Positions 1-6,222 of a stretch of DNA of 10,629 nt are shown one piece after another (position 1 is the stretch's first letter; each line of letters begins with the position of its first letter). This DNA comes from Comamonadaceae bacterium (GTDB lineage Bacteria > Pseudomonadota > Gammaproteobacteria > Burkholderiales > Burkholderiaceae_C): the NCBI GenBank assembly GCA_947478935.1, contig CANJXV010000067.1, forward strand, positions 1-10,629, written 5' to 3'. Below the pieces are notes generated by a model. The model had not been told where the DNA came from. It did not search any database and worked only from the letters and a program-made list of their open reading frames with translations. A program made the position numbers and the translations under genes.

Positions 1-380
1 AGATAAATGGCGCATGCCAAGTCGGAGGGGAAATGGTTGTGTGGCTGGGTATAGCTCGATTTTTCGTAAATGATTCCCCAGCATTCGCTAATCAGCATTT
101 CAGGGATCGGCTTTTCAGATGTGGGGCTCAGCAACTTTCCGGCCTCTTTGCCTATCTGCAGTACTACTTGGATCAGAGGCTGGAATTTAGCCGTCAGCAA
201 GTGGCTTCGCCAAGGCGTCATATATTCAGCCTTTACATTCGACAGTGGCGACTCAGGGTGCGTGAGACGCAACTCTTCAATCCCTTCTCGCGCCAGCCGA
301 AGCTGTTCATGCAAGGGGCTTAGATCGCAAACGAATATGGGTACATCCGCATAGGCTGCAAATTGAGTCAATGCAATCAT
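1..380 (-). CDS. Putative 2OG-Fe(II) oxygenase-like protein, N-terminal part (runs off left edge)
   Basis: An open frame on the minus strand starts at an ATG (378-380) and stays open for 126 codons to the window edge, so the C-terminal part lies outside. An in-frame TAA lies five codons upstream and a GAGAGA purine stretch precedes the ATG, which supports this start. The N-terminal half shows a segment around residues 56-66 (PWRSHLLTAKF) and a helical region at 67-84. Residues 101-126 read W-G-I-I-Y-E-K-S-S-Y then QPHNHFPSDLACAIY. This tryptophan followed by a PH-x-H-P-like motif and a hydrophobic strand resembles the iron-binding strand of small putative 2OG-Fe(II) oxygenases (the TIGR02466/PF13759 group); H114 and H116 would include an iron ligand. 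Members hydroxylate unknown substrates using 2-oxoglutarate and O2. The distal His and 2OG-binding Arg are not in the window, so the call is tentative. An FNR-type box lies about 120 bases upstream. Confidence 0.55.
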   Translation of the reverse strand, partial: MIALTQFAAYADVPIFVCDLSPLHEQLRLAREGIEELRLTHPESPLSNVKAEYMTPWRSHLLTAKFQPLIQVVLQIGKEAGKLLSPTSEKPIPEMLISECWGIIYEKSSYTQPHNHFPSDLACAIY

Positions 381-500
381 TTCATTCGATCTCTCTTAGC
401 CTCAGTGCTTCGTTTTTTTGAAAAAATTAATGCGAGCTCGCACATCCCAGCCGATGGCCCGTGCGCAACCGCAGGCTAGTCCTCTATGGGTTCAAAAATA

Positions 501-514
501 TTGATACATGTCAA
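501..514. promoter_or_regulatory. FNR/CRP-family (Anr/Dnr-like) binding box
   Basis: The 14-mer TTGATACATGTCAA fits the FNR-family dyad TTGAY-N4-RTCAA at every defined position. It lies in the divergent region, centred at 507.5, about 127 bases before the oxygenase-like start and 331 bases before the acyl-CoA synthetase start. Binding by an oxygen-sensing FNR/Anr-type regulator is inferred from family knowledge. Which of the two genes it serves cannot be told, because no clear -10 element sits at the canonical class II distance on either side. Confidence 0.5.
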
Positions 515-685
515 TCAACGCAGCTAGGCTTGGTGCCTTGCCCCCTCCGGCAGAATTCATCGGCACCGCGCAACTGCCCTGCAGGAAAACGTTCCGACCG
601 ACTTTGACAGTGGTTTTTCAAGCGCCAATACCCCACTCCTAGCCAATCGAGCGCTTATCTAACCATTAGCAGCGAGATAAGCAGC

Positions 686-732
686 GCCCGCCATTGCTCT
701 CGCGGGCCATGCACCCCCATAATGCATGGGGG
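686..732 (+). other. Two tandem hairpins in the leader of the acyl-CoA synthetase gene
   Basis: The first inverted repeat pairs GCCCGC (686-691) with GCGGGC (702-707) around a 10-nt loop. The second pairs CCCCCAT (714-720) perfectly with ATGGGGG (726-732) around the 5-nt loop AATGC. They are only 6 nt apart and end about 106 bases before the ATG at 839. No T-run follows either stem, so they are not ordinary intrinsic terminators. They could structure a 5' leader or be the remnant of an older element. Confidence 0.35.
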
Positions 733-826
733 ACCGTGACCGCCAATTGCGCTGTGCCAATAAGGCTGAGCGCCCAGGCTAAATGGTCGCTGCGGCCTAC
801 GCAGGAATTACTTACTCTTAAAGGGC

Positions 827-831
827 AAGGA
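827..831 (+). promoter_or_regulatory. Shine-Dalgarno of the acyl-CoA synthetase gene
   Basis: AAGGA lies 7 nt before the ATG at 839, which fixes this start for the downstream gene. Confidence 0.7.
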
Positions 832-838
832 ACACGAC

Positions 839-2443
839 ATGCGCGATTATCTTGAAGCGGTCCAAAATTTCTCAGTCACTGAACTGGAGGAATCAGTCCT
901 CTATGGATCTCTTTCCACGGGGCTAAACGCCTGCACAGAATGTTGTGACCGGTGGGCTGTGGATGGGGCCATCGCCCTGGAGTGGTATGGCACTTCAGGT
1001 GCTCGCAAGACCGTCAGCTTTTCACAAATGTGCGATGACAGCGCACGCTTTGCCAATTACCTTCGCAGCCATGGCATTGGCGCCGGGGACGTAGTTGCAG
1101 GCCTACTACCCCGTATTCCAGATCTGTTTACGGTGGTGCTTGGCACTTGGCGCGTTGGCGCGATTTATCAGCCATTGTTCACCGCCTTTGGCCCTGCGGC
1201 AGTCGAAAGCCGCGTCACAGCACAAGGTGGAAGTCAAGCAAAACTGATCATCACAGATGCAAGTAATCGGCCCAAATTGGACGAAGTGCCCAATGGCCCA
1301 CCCACATTGGTCGTTGGCGAAACCTTTGCAAAAATGCTGGCCGAGCAAGCAGCCGAGTTTGTGCCCGTTGCGCTCAAAGGCACCGACCCCTTCATCATGC
1401 TTTTTACCTCCGGTACGACCGGCAAGCCCAAGGGCGTGCGCTATCCCCTGTCCTTGTTACTTCCAGTGGCCTCGTATATGCGGGATGCGGTCGATCTGCA
1501 AAAGCAAGATGCCTACTGGAATGTGGCCGATCCCGGATGGGCCTACGGCATGCTTTACGCCGTCCTGGGCCCGCTTTTACTTGGCCACACGACGACTTTT
1601 TATGAAGGTGGATTCACCGTCGACTCGACACTGCGCATCATGCAAGATCGCAAGATTACGAACCTAGCCGCAGCACCTACTGCGTATCGGATGTTGATGG
1701 CTGCAGGCGATGATGTGATGGCTCCCATTGCACATCAACTGCGAGTAGCCTCTAGCGCAGGTGAGCCACTTAATCCTGAAGTGATTCGCTGGGCGGAGCG
1801 CGTTTTACATTGCCCCCTTTGCGATCATTACGGTCAAACAGAAGTAGCCATGATGATAAATAACCACCATGCCTTGGCGCATGCCATCAAACCTGGGGCG
1901 GCGGGCCTGCCAATGCCCGGCCTCAGCTTAGCCATACTTAACGATGATCTAGCCGAGCAAGTGGCCAATACGCCGGGCGTGTTGGCGGTGAATATTGCGC
2001 AATCGCCGCTTTATACCTTTACTGGCTATTGGCAAGCCCAGAGCCCTAATGTGCGAGGCAACTGGTACATCACTGGCGACACCATGATGCGTGATGAGGA
2101 CGGCTATTTCTTCTTTGTGGGGCGCAATGACGACATCATCACTTCCGCAGGCTATCGCATCGGCCCCTTCGATGTCGAAAGTGTGGTGATGGAGCATCCC
2201 GCCGTAGCTGAAGTGGCGGTCATTGGCAAACCCGATCCCGTTCGCACTGAAATCGTCAAAGCCGTCATTGTGCTGAAGGCCGGTGTGGACGGAACGGAAG
2301 ACCTGAAAGCCGAGATACAACAATTGGTGCGTCAACGCTTATCGACACATGCCTACCCCAGGGAAATCGATTTCGTTATGTCACTGCCCAAGACACCCAG
2401 TGGAAAAATACAACGCTTCATCTTGCGTGCAAATGCGCAATAA
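839..2443 (+). CDS. AMP-forming acyl-CoA synthetase (medium-chain/acetyl-CoA synthetase-like)
   Basis: This 534-residue cytoplasmic enzyme should activate a carboxylic acid with ATP to an acyl-adenylate and transfer it to CoA. It shows the ANL-superfamily motifs in order: the phosphate-binding loop LFTSGTTGKPKG at 188-199, the DPGWAYGMLY segment at 231-240 typical of acetyl/medium-chain synthetases, SSAGEPLNPE at 305-314, YGQTE at 331-335, the TGD aspartate at 412-414, the hinge GRNDDII at 428-434, and the C-terminal SGK with catalytic Lys523. Length and the complete motif set indicate an intact enzyme. The N-terminal LNACTECCDR segment (29-38) resembles the LNAC-x-x-CCDR signature of the medium-chain acyl-CoA synthetase group. 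The start has a good AAGGA. It stands alone: the next gene is on the other strand. Its natural acid cannot be read from the sequence; a small or medium-chain acid is likeliest. Confidence 0.92.
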   Translation: MRDYLEAVQNFSVTELEESVLYGSLSTGLNACTECCDRWAVDGAIALEWYGTSGARKTVSFSQMCDDSARFANYLRSHGIGAGDVVAGLLPRIPDLFTVVLGTWRVGAIYQPLFTAFGPAAVESRVTAQGGSQAKLIITDASNRPKLDEVPNGPPTLVVGETFAKMLAEQAAEFVPVALKGTDPFIMLFTSGTTGKPKGVRYPLSLLLPVASYMRDAVDLQKQDAYWNVADPGWAYGMLYAVLGPLLLGHTTTFYEGGFTVDSTLRIMQDRKITNLAAAPTAYRMLMAAGDDVMAPIAHQLRVASSAGEPLNPEVIRWAERVLHCPLCDHYGQTEVAMMINNHHALAHAIKPGAAGLPMPGLSLAILNDDLAEQVANTPGVLAVNIAQSPLYTFTGYWQAQSPNVRGNWYITGDTMMRDEDGYFFFVGRNDDIITSAGYRIGPFDVESVVMEHPAVAEVAVIGKPDPVRTEIVKAVIVLKAGVDGTEDLKAEIQQLVRQRLSTHAYPREIDFVMSLPKTPSGKIQRFILRANAQ

Positions 2444-2490
2444 AGGCGATCCAACAATGCGGGTATGTGAGGGAGTAATCCAATAGACCG

Positions 2491-2784
2491 TTATGAAAAA
2501 CCCGATGTTAGATGCAGGAACCTAGGCGCACCGCCAAGGAATGGCCCGATCAGGCCCAGCATCCCAGTTTCAACACGCCACGCCATATAGGCCTCTTGCT
2601 TGCTACGATCCTCCCATTTTTCCCATAATACGATCAAGTCGGGGTTGTCTTGGTCCACGTAGGTTTCTACCAAATGGCAACCAGCAAAAGCTCAGGTTTC
2701 GGTAAGCGCTGGGAGTAACAGAGATAAAAACTCCGAACCCTTTCCTGGTGTACAGGGGAATTCAGCTATCACTGTATGGGACAT
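2491..2784 (-). pseudogene. Antibiotic biosynthesis monooxygenase (ABM) domain gene with an in-frame TGA
   Basis: Read from ATG (2782-2784) with AAGGAA placed 5 nt upstream, the frame gives MSHTVIAEFP and 20 more residues, then a TGA at codon 31 (2692-2694). It continues in the same frame for 66 codons to the stop at 2491. The combined product of about 97 residues has the length and layout of a stand-alone ABM (PF03992, YgiN-like quinol monooxygenase) domain: an N-terminal strand, a helix with LLPALTET, then GCHLVETYVDQDNPD, VLWEKWEDRSKQEAYMAW and a C-terminal strand. Family members commonly have arginine after this ET (ETRAF-P-GC), so a single C-to-T change (CGA to TGA) would explain the stop. 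The ribosome binding site and both halves are well preserved, so the lesion looks recent. A sequencing error, or reinitiation at TTG 2673 producing a 60-residue fragment, are alternatives. The gene is divergent from the broken HxlR regulator at 2999. Confidence 0.8.
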
Positions 2785-2875
2785 AGGTTTTCCTTGAAAT
2801 GGGTTCTGTAGAAGATGCTTTTAGCTCGTCTAAGCCGCGTCCTGCAGGGCCACTTAAATAACGCCAAGCTGATTC

Positions 2876-2903
2876 ATATTAAATTACTTTTTAAATAAAG
2901 CAA
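2876..2903 (-). promoter_or_regulatory. Possible sigma70 promoter for the ABM-domain pseudogene
   Basis: On the minus strand TTGCTT (2898-2903) and TAATAT (2876-2881) are separated by 16 bases in an AT-rich stretch, about 90 bases before the ATG at 2784. The match is fair but was judged by eye. Confidence 0.3.
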
Positions 2904-2998
2904 AAAAGAATTCACTGCCTAGGGATAACACTTAGCTGACACGGGGTAAAAGACAATTACTAAACTATCGCACTACGTAAAAACATCAAACACTGTTT

Positions 2999-3508
2999 AT
3001 GACAAGACAATCTTTCGCAGAGCTGGATTGCAGCCTGACGCTTGCCGCCGAACACTTGGCTGACAAATGGGTCATGGTTATCCTTCGAAATGCATTCAAC
3101 GGAATGAAGCGCTTTGATGACTTTTATACGCACCTTGGCGTCTCGAGCAAGGTGCTGGCAGGTCGGTTAAAGGCATTAACCGATGCCGAAATCCTTTATC
3201 GCCGCGAAGTCGCCGGCGATAAACGCGCAGTTGAATACAAACTCACGGCTAAGGGCTTGTAACTTTTTCCACTGTTAGTTTTTATGGGCCAGTGGGCAGA
3301 CCGTTGGTGGCCTCCTAAGGGCGGGCCTCGTAGTACAGTATGCGAGCGCGCCACTGGTATGCCGGTTCAAGACGTCGTAGTGCTCAGCGCAAAGGGTACC
3401 GTCGTCAAAGCCAAAGACGCCATGATGCGCCAAAGGAAAGTGGGCGGCAGCAAAGTTTTGCAAACGATGCGCTCCATCTTGGCACAACGAAGTGAAAAAA
3501 CTAATTGA
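2999..3508 (+). pseudogene. HxlR-family transcriptional regulator with an in-frame TAA
   Basis: The frame from ATG 2999 runs 87 codons and stops at TAA 3260-3262. It then stays open in the same frame to the stop at 3506-3508, giving about 169 residues in total, a usual length for the longer HxlR proteins. The first part carries the whole winged helix-turn-helix: conserved Cys11, LADKWVMVILR (20-30), GMKRFDDF (35-42), VSSKVLAGRLKAL (48-60) and the wing ending EYKLTAKGL (79-87). The stop falls directly after KGL, and the downstream sequence LFPLLVFMGQWADRWW is the expected C-terminal dimerisation helix of this family, followed by a tail with CERATGMP. One point mutation (for example GAA, CAA or AAA to TAA) is therefore enough to explain the break. 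A truncated 87-residue wHTH could still be made but would lack the dimerisation helix. No good Shine-Dalgarno precedes the ATG. HxlR regulators often control divergently transcribed quinone/aldehyde-stress genes, which fits the adjacent ABM gene. Confidence 0.8.
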
Positions 3509-3655
3509 ATTTGTGCGGCTATAGCTAGTTCAAGAAATTTCGCTTAATTGGGAAAAATATTTGCGTCGCGAAATGGGCGTGCCAAACAAAAAAGACTGAA
3601 GACGCTGCGATAAATTAGTCCCCATTGGGATGAGATTTATTGCGCACAGTCTCTA

Positions 3656-3715
3656 GGCGCCAGCGCCGATTAAACGCAAGATAAGTTTAGGCAACAGGCG
3701 CGGCGTTAAGGCGCC
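3656..3715. repeat. GC-rich inverted repeat between convergent genes
   Basis: GGCGCC at 3656-3661 and CGCC at 3664-3667 pair with GGCG at 3702-3705 and GGCGCC at 3710-3715. The internal loop is asymmetric (AG against TTAA) and the terminal loop is about 34 nt. It lies between the convergent HxlR remnant and the BPL_N gene, where a bidirectional terminator would be expected. It lacks a T-run on either strand and the loop is long, so termination is only a possibility. Confidence 0.25.
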
Positions 3716-3749
3716 AACTCTGGCCGCATAGCGGAACTAAGAACCAGCC

Positions 3750-4403
3750 CTAAAACAAAGGTATTTGCCGGGAGTGCAGCAAATAGTCCGCCACAAACTG
3801 CGCCAGTAAAACATGGTGCTTGTTTTCATGCCATTGGGGTTGCATATATTTTTTGGTGTACCACTGTGCCTGACTCTCCAGATGGCAGCCCACCAAGCCC
3901 ACGGCGCCTTGCACTATGGCCATAGGGTCGCCGTTGGCATAGGTGGCCACGGTTTCAAACTGACCGTTCACAAAGGTAGGGCCGTCATAAAAATACATGC
4001 GCTGCGCCTGGCCGCGCCATTGGATTGGGGCGGTGGTGCCATAGGAAGCACGTATGTCAGCTCGGGGGCGTTTGATGTACTGCACACAGCGTGTGCTTTT
4101 GAGTAAATTGAAATAATAGGCATCGGCCCAATAAGCGCCCATGCAGATACCTAGGTACTTGCCGCCACGCAGCATAAAGGCGCGCACATCGGGCATATTG
4201 AGTTTGAGCAGGCTGCGAAATACCGTCGCCTCCCCATCGCCACCGGGAAATACCACCAGATCCACATCGTCAAAAAATCCGGCGACCACCTTATGCCGGG
4301 TGAACAACTTAAGACGTGCCAGCGGCGACAAAGCGGCTATTAACCCGTTGACCGAATCGGTCGAGCAGGTGGGGTGATGTATGAAAATGGCGATAGTTTT
4401 CAT
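3750..4403 (-). CDS. Class I glutamine amidotransferase-like BPL_N domain protein
   Basis: This 217-residue protein has the class I glutamine amidotransferase-like fold and resembles the biotin-protein-ligase N-terminal domain family (BPL_N, PF09825). A FPGGDGEATVF strand-turn occurs at 52-62. The nucleophile elbow YLGICMGAYWAD (83-94) centres on Cys87, and GCHLESQAQWY (172-182) offers His174 and Glu176, so the complete Cys-His-Glu triad is visible. BPL_N proteins have no settled function; the triad suggests hydrolysis of an amide-like bond. There is no signal peptide. The ATG at 4401-4403 is the first possible start, since an in-frame TAG lies seven codons upstream. No Shine-Dalgarno is seen; instead a 34-nt hairpin ends 7 nt before the start codon. 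It lies 89 bases downstream of the amidase gene on the same strand and is probably co-transcribed with it. The gene looks intact. Confidence 0.75.
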   Translation of the reverse strand: MKTIAIFIHHPTCSTDSVNGLIAALSPLARLKLFTRHKVVAGFFDDVDLVVFPGGDGEATVFRSLLKLNMPDVRAFMLRGGKYLGICMGAYWADAYYFNLLKSTRCVQYIKRPRADIRASYGTTAPIQWRGQAQRMYFYDGPTFVNGQFETVATYANGDPMAIVQGAVGLVGCHLESQAQWYTKKYMQPQWHENKHHVLLAQFVADYLLHSRQIPLF

Positions 4404-4410
4404 TTTGAAA

Positions 4411-4444
4411 GTATCAAACTACTTGCAGTTTAGTACTTTGATAC
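4411..4444 (-). promoter_or_regulatory. Strong hairpin/dyad immediately before the BPL_N start
   Basis: GTATCAAA (4411-4418) and TTTGATAC (4437-4444) are perfect inverted repeats. Inside them TACT (4420-4423) pairs with AGTA (4432-4435) after a single C:C mismatch, leaving an 8-nt loop. Twelve of thirteen pairs form, ending 7 nt from the BPL_N ATG, where the ribosome binding site should be. On the minus strand the stem is followed by TTTCAAA, not a clear T-run, so a terminator for the amidase gene is less likely than a translation-controlling hairpin or a DNA operator. Confidence 0.6.
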
Positions 4445-4492
4445 CCCGCCCTATCTCCCTTTTTGATCTGAATAATGGAGCGACCACCCTAT

Positions 4493-5947
4493 TTAGTCAA
4501 AGCCTGGCGGCACTTGAAAGGCGGCAAATTCTTTTTCCAGCCGTTTGGCCATGTCTATGCATAACAGGTCGCCGTAGTGTGGGCCGATGATTTGCACGCC
4601 GCAGGGCAGCCCTGCTTGGGTCAAACCTGCCGGGGCGACTGTCGAAGGTAAATAAGCCATACCCGAATAACCGGCCCAGAACAATTGCGTGGTGGTCGGT
4701 TGCGGTTTGCCGTTTACATCGATCATGCGTTCCCAGCGTTCGCCCTTCTGGTTGTGGGCAAACGCCGTGGTTGTGGCAGTCGGGCACAACAAGAAATCGA
4801 AGTCTTTGAAGAATACCTCCCACTGCAATTGCATGCGATAGCGCTGCTCGTTCAAAAGCAGCCATTCGTAGTGCGATAAGGCACACCCTCGCAGCATCCA
4901 GGCCTCATAGTCGTCGCGCTTAGGGTCCAGTGCGGCTGCACGTTCTTGTACGCCGCGAAACTGCTTTGGCGACAGATTGCGTGCTGTCGCGGCGCGCAAC
5001 AGCAGAATAAAAGTCTTGTGCGCCTCATGCAAATCGATGTCCGGCCTGGCGCTGTCGCTCACCTTAGCACCGGCTTTACCTAAGAAATCGGCCACGGCTT
5101 GCATGCGGTTTTGCACCGCCACATCCACCGGAGCGGTGGCTGCGGTTTTCAGCACCGCCACCCTGAATTCTTTCCAGTGCTTCTTCACCGGCTTTTTTAA
5201 ATGGACGCGCCAGCCGCGCGCATGCACATCGTCGCCACCGGCCATGATGCCCAGCGCGATTTCCAGATCGCGTGCACTGCGGGCCAGTGGTCCCGCCACG
5301 CAAAGGTCATCGGGCGACAAAAAAGTGGGCAACGCATGGCCTTGCATAGAGCACAAACCAAAAGTGGATTTGTGACCATAGACACCGCAGTAATGCGCCG
5401 GGTCGCGGATGGACGCGCCTATGTCGCTGCCTGTATCCAGCGCGGTCAACCCAGCGGCCAGCGCCGCTGCCGAACCACCGGATGACCCACCGGGCACCCG
5501 CGACACATTCCACGGGTTGTTGGTGGTGCCGTAGACCGGATTGAAGGTCTGCCAGTCGGCCAGCATGGTGGGCACATTGGTCTTTCCAAAGATGACCGCG
5601 CCGGCCGCGCGGTAACGCTTGACAGCGTCCGCATCTGCGGCGGGAAGGTACTGCTTCATTTCCACCCTACCCCAGGTGCTGGGCAAGCCGCTCATGTCAA
5701 ACGACTCCTTGATGGTCATGGGCAGACCGTGCAAGGGACCGCTGCTTTCGCCGCGCAGCGTCATGCGGTCGGCGGCGCGCGCTTGCTTTTTAGCGCGCTC
5801 GATGTCGAGCACAACGATGGCATTGAGCGCCGGGTTGAAGCGCTCGACGCGTTGAAGATAAGCATTGAGCAACTCTAGGCTGCCGATTTTTTGCTGACGG
5901 ATGGCAGCGGCCAGCTTGTGCGCCGGTGCGAAGGGATTGAAGTTCAT
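4493..5947 (-). CDS. Amidase signature family hydrolase
   Basis: This 484-residue enzyme of the amidase signature family (PF01425) should hydrolyse a carboxamide to an acid and an amine or ammonia in the cytoplasm. The Ser-cisSer-Lys triad is complete: Lys80 in GLPMTIKESFD, cis-Ser155 in the GGSSGGSAAA loop (153-162) and nucleophile Ser179 in GSDIGASIRDPA (173-184). The 24-residue spacing between the serines is the usual one. The usual GGSIR is GASIR here, a mild variation. CGVYGHKSTFG (187-197) and the GPLARSARDLEIALG segment (219-233) match the stand-alone amidase branch rather than GatA, and no gatB or gatC lies nearby. AAAGG stands 8 nt before the ATG. The gene leads a probable two-gene minus-strand operon with the BPL_N gene and is divergent from the NylB-like hydrolase. 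NylA of the nylon-oligomer pathway is also an amidase-signature enzyme, but the resemblance here is only at family level. Confidence 0.9.
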   Translation of the reverse strand: MNFNPFAPAHKLAAAIRQQKIGSLELLNAYLQRVERFNPALNAIVVLDIERAKKQARAADRMTLRGESSGPLHGLPMTIKESFDMSGLPSTWGRVEMKQYLPAADADAVKRYRAAGAVIFGKTNVPTMLADWQTFNPVYGTTNNPWNVSRVPGGSSGGSAAALAAGLTALDTGSDIGASIRDPAHYCGVYGHKSTFGLCSMQGHALPTFLSPDDLCVAGPLARSARDLEIALGIMAGGDDVHARGWRVHLKKPVKKHWKEFRVAVLKTAATAPVDVAVQNRMQAVADFLGKAGAKVSDSARPDIDLHEAHKTFILLLRAATARNLSPKQFRGVQERAAALDPKRDDYEAWMLRGCALSHYEWLLLNEQRYRMQLQWEVFFKDFDFLLCPTATTTAFAHNQKGERWERMIDVNGKPQPTTTQLFWAGYSGMAYLPSTVAPAGLTQAGLPCGVQIIGPHYGDLLCIDMAKRLEKEFAAFQVPPGFD

Positions 5948-6222
5948 GGGCTTAGCCTTTATTCAAATAGCTTGACTCGTGACCAGGGCATGCCAGGCTA
6001 TGTGCATTCCCGCGTACCTTGACTTTGGCATTGTGTACCGCTTGAGGAAAACTTGCGTATTTCTTGGACAGTTAATCGCAAACATACGTAGCTTTGCGGG
6101 CGGCGAATAGTGTTTACCCTAGTAAATTCCCCTGCGAAAGCAAAGAATAAGCCGCTAAAGTGCATCAGCAACCGGGCCGGCAACAGGCGCTGGCCTCTAT
6201 TTTTCGAGACCTGTTTAAAGAA
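5948..6222. other. Divergent promoter region between amidase and NylB-like genes
   Basis: These 275 bases separate two divergent hydrolase genes and must hold both promoters, unless translation of the rightward gene starts at the GTG at 6160. The only clear structure is the 22-bp dyad at 6077-6098. No confident -35/-10 pair was found by eye. Confidence 0.5.
6077..6098. promoter_or_regulatory. Operator-like 22-bp dyad
   Basis: CGCAAA (6077-6082) and TTTGCG (6093-6098) are perfect inverted arms, and the palindrome TACGTA (6085-6090) sits exactly at the same centre, so 9 of 11 base pairs are symmetric. Its place between two divergent genes, about 130 bases from each start, suits a dimeric repressor or activator acting on both. 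No regulator gene lies beside it, so the protein is unknown. Confidence 0.4.

Larger units (their letters stand above)
381..838. other. 458-base intergenic region, divergent
   Basis: No convincing coding frame exists on either strand here. The region separates the leftward oxygenase-like gene from the rightward acyl-CoA synthetase gene, so it should carry promoters for both. It contains an FNR/CRP-type dyad at 501-514, a perfect 12-bp palindrome (TGCGAGCTCGCA) at 431-442, and two consecutive hairpins at 686-707 and 714-732. No strong sigma70 -35/-10 pair could be picked by eye. The TTGACA at 604-609 has no good -10 at the right distance. Confidence 0.7.

Noticed and set aside
431..442. Perfect 12-bp palindrome TGCGAGCTCGCA as an operator
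   Set aside because: Such short palindromes are expected a few times per 10 kb by chance, and nothing in the surroundings strengthens it.
604..632. TTGACA at 604-609 as a sigma70 promoter for the acyl-CoA synthetase gene
   Set aside because: The bases 16-18 nt downstream (CAATACCCC region) match TATAAT poorly, so a promoter cannot be supported.
2692..3262. Stop-codon recoding (TGA selenocysteine or stop reassignment) as an explanation for the two interrupted genes
   Set aside because: The two stops are different codons (TGA and TAA), neither position is a known catalytic selenocysteine site, no suitable hairpin was noticed after the TGA, and neighbouring long genes use standard stops normally.
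3537..3574. ATTTCGC/GCGAAAT inverted repeat just after the HxlR remnant
   Set aside because: Seven-bp arms with a 24-nt loop and no T-run; too weak to call a terminator.
4493..5947. Naming the amidase as NylA or GatA
   Set aside because: Only family-level motifs agree; there is no gatB/gatC nearby, and the sequence around the triad differs from NylA.
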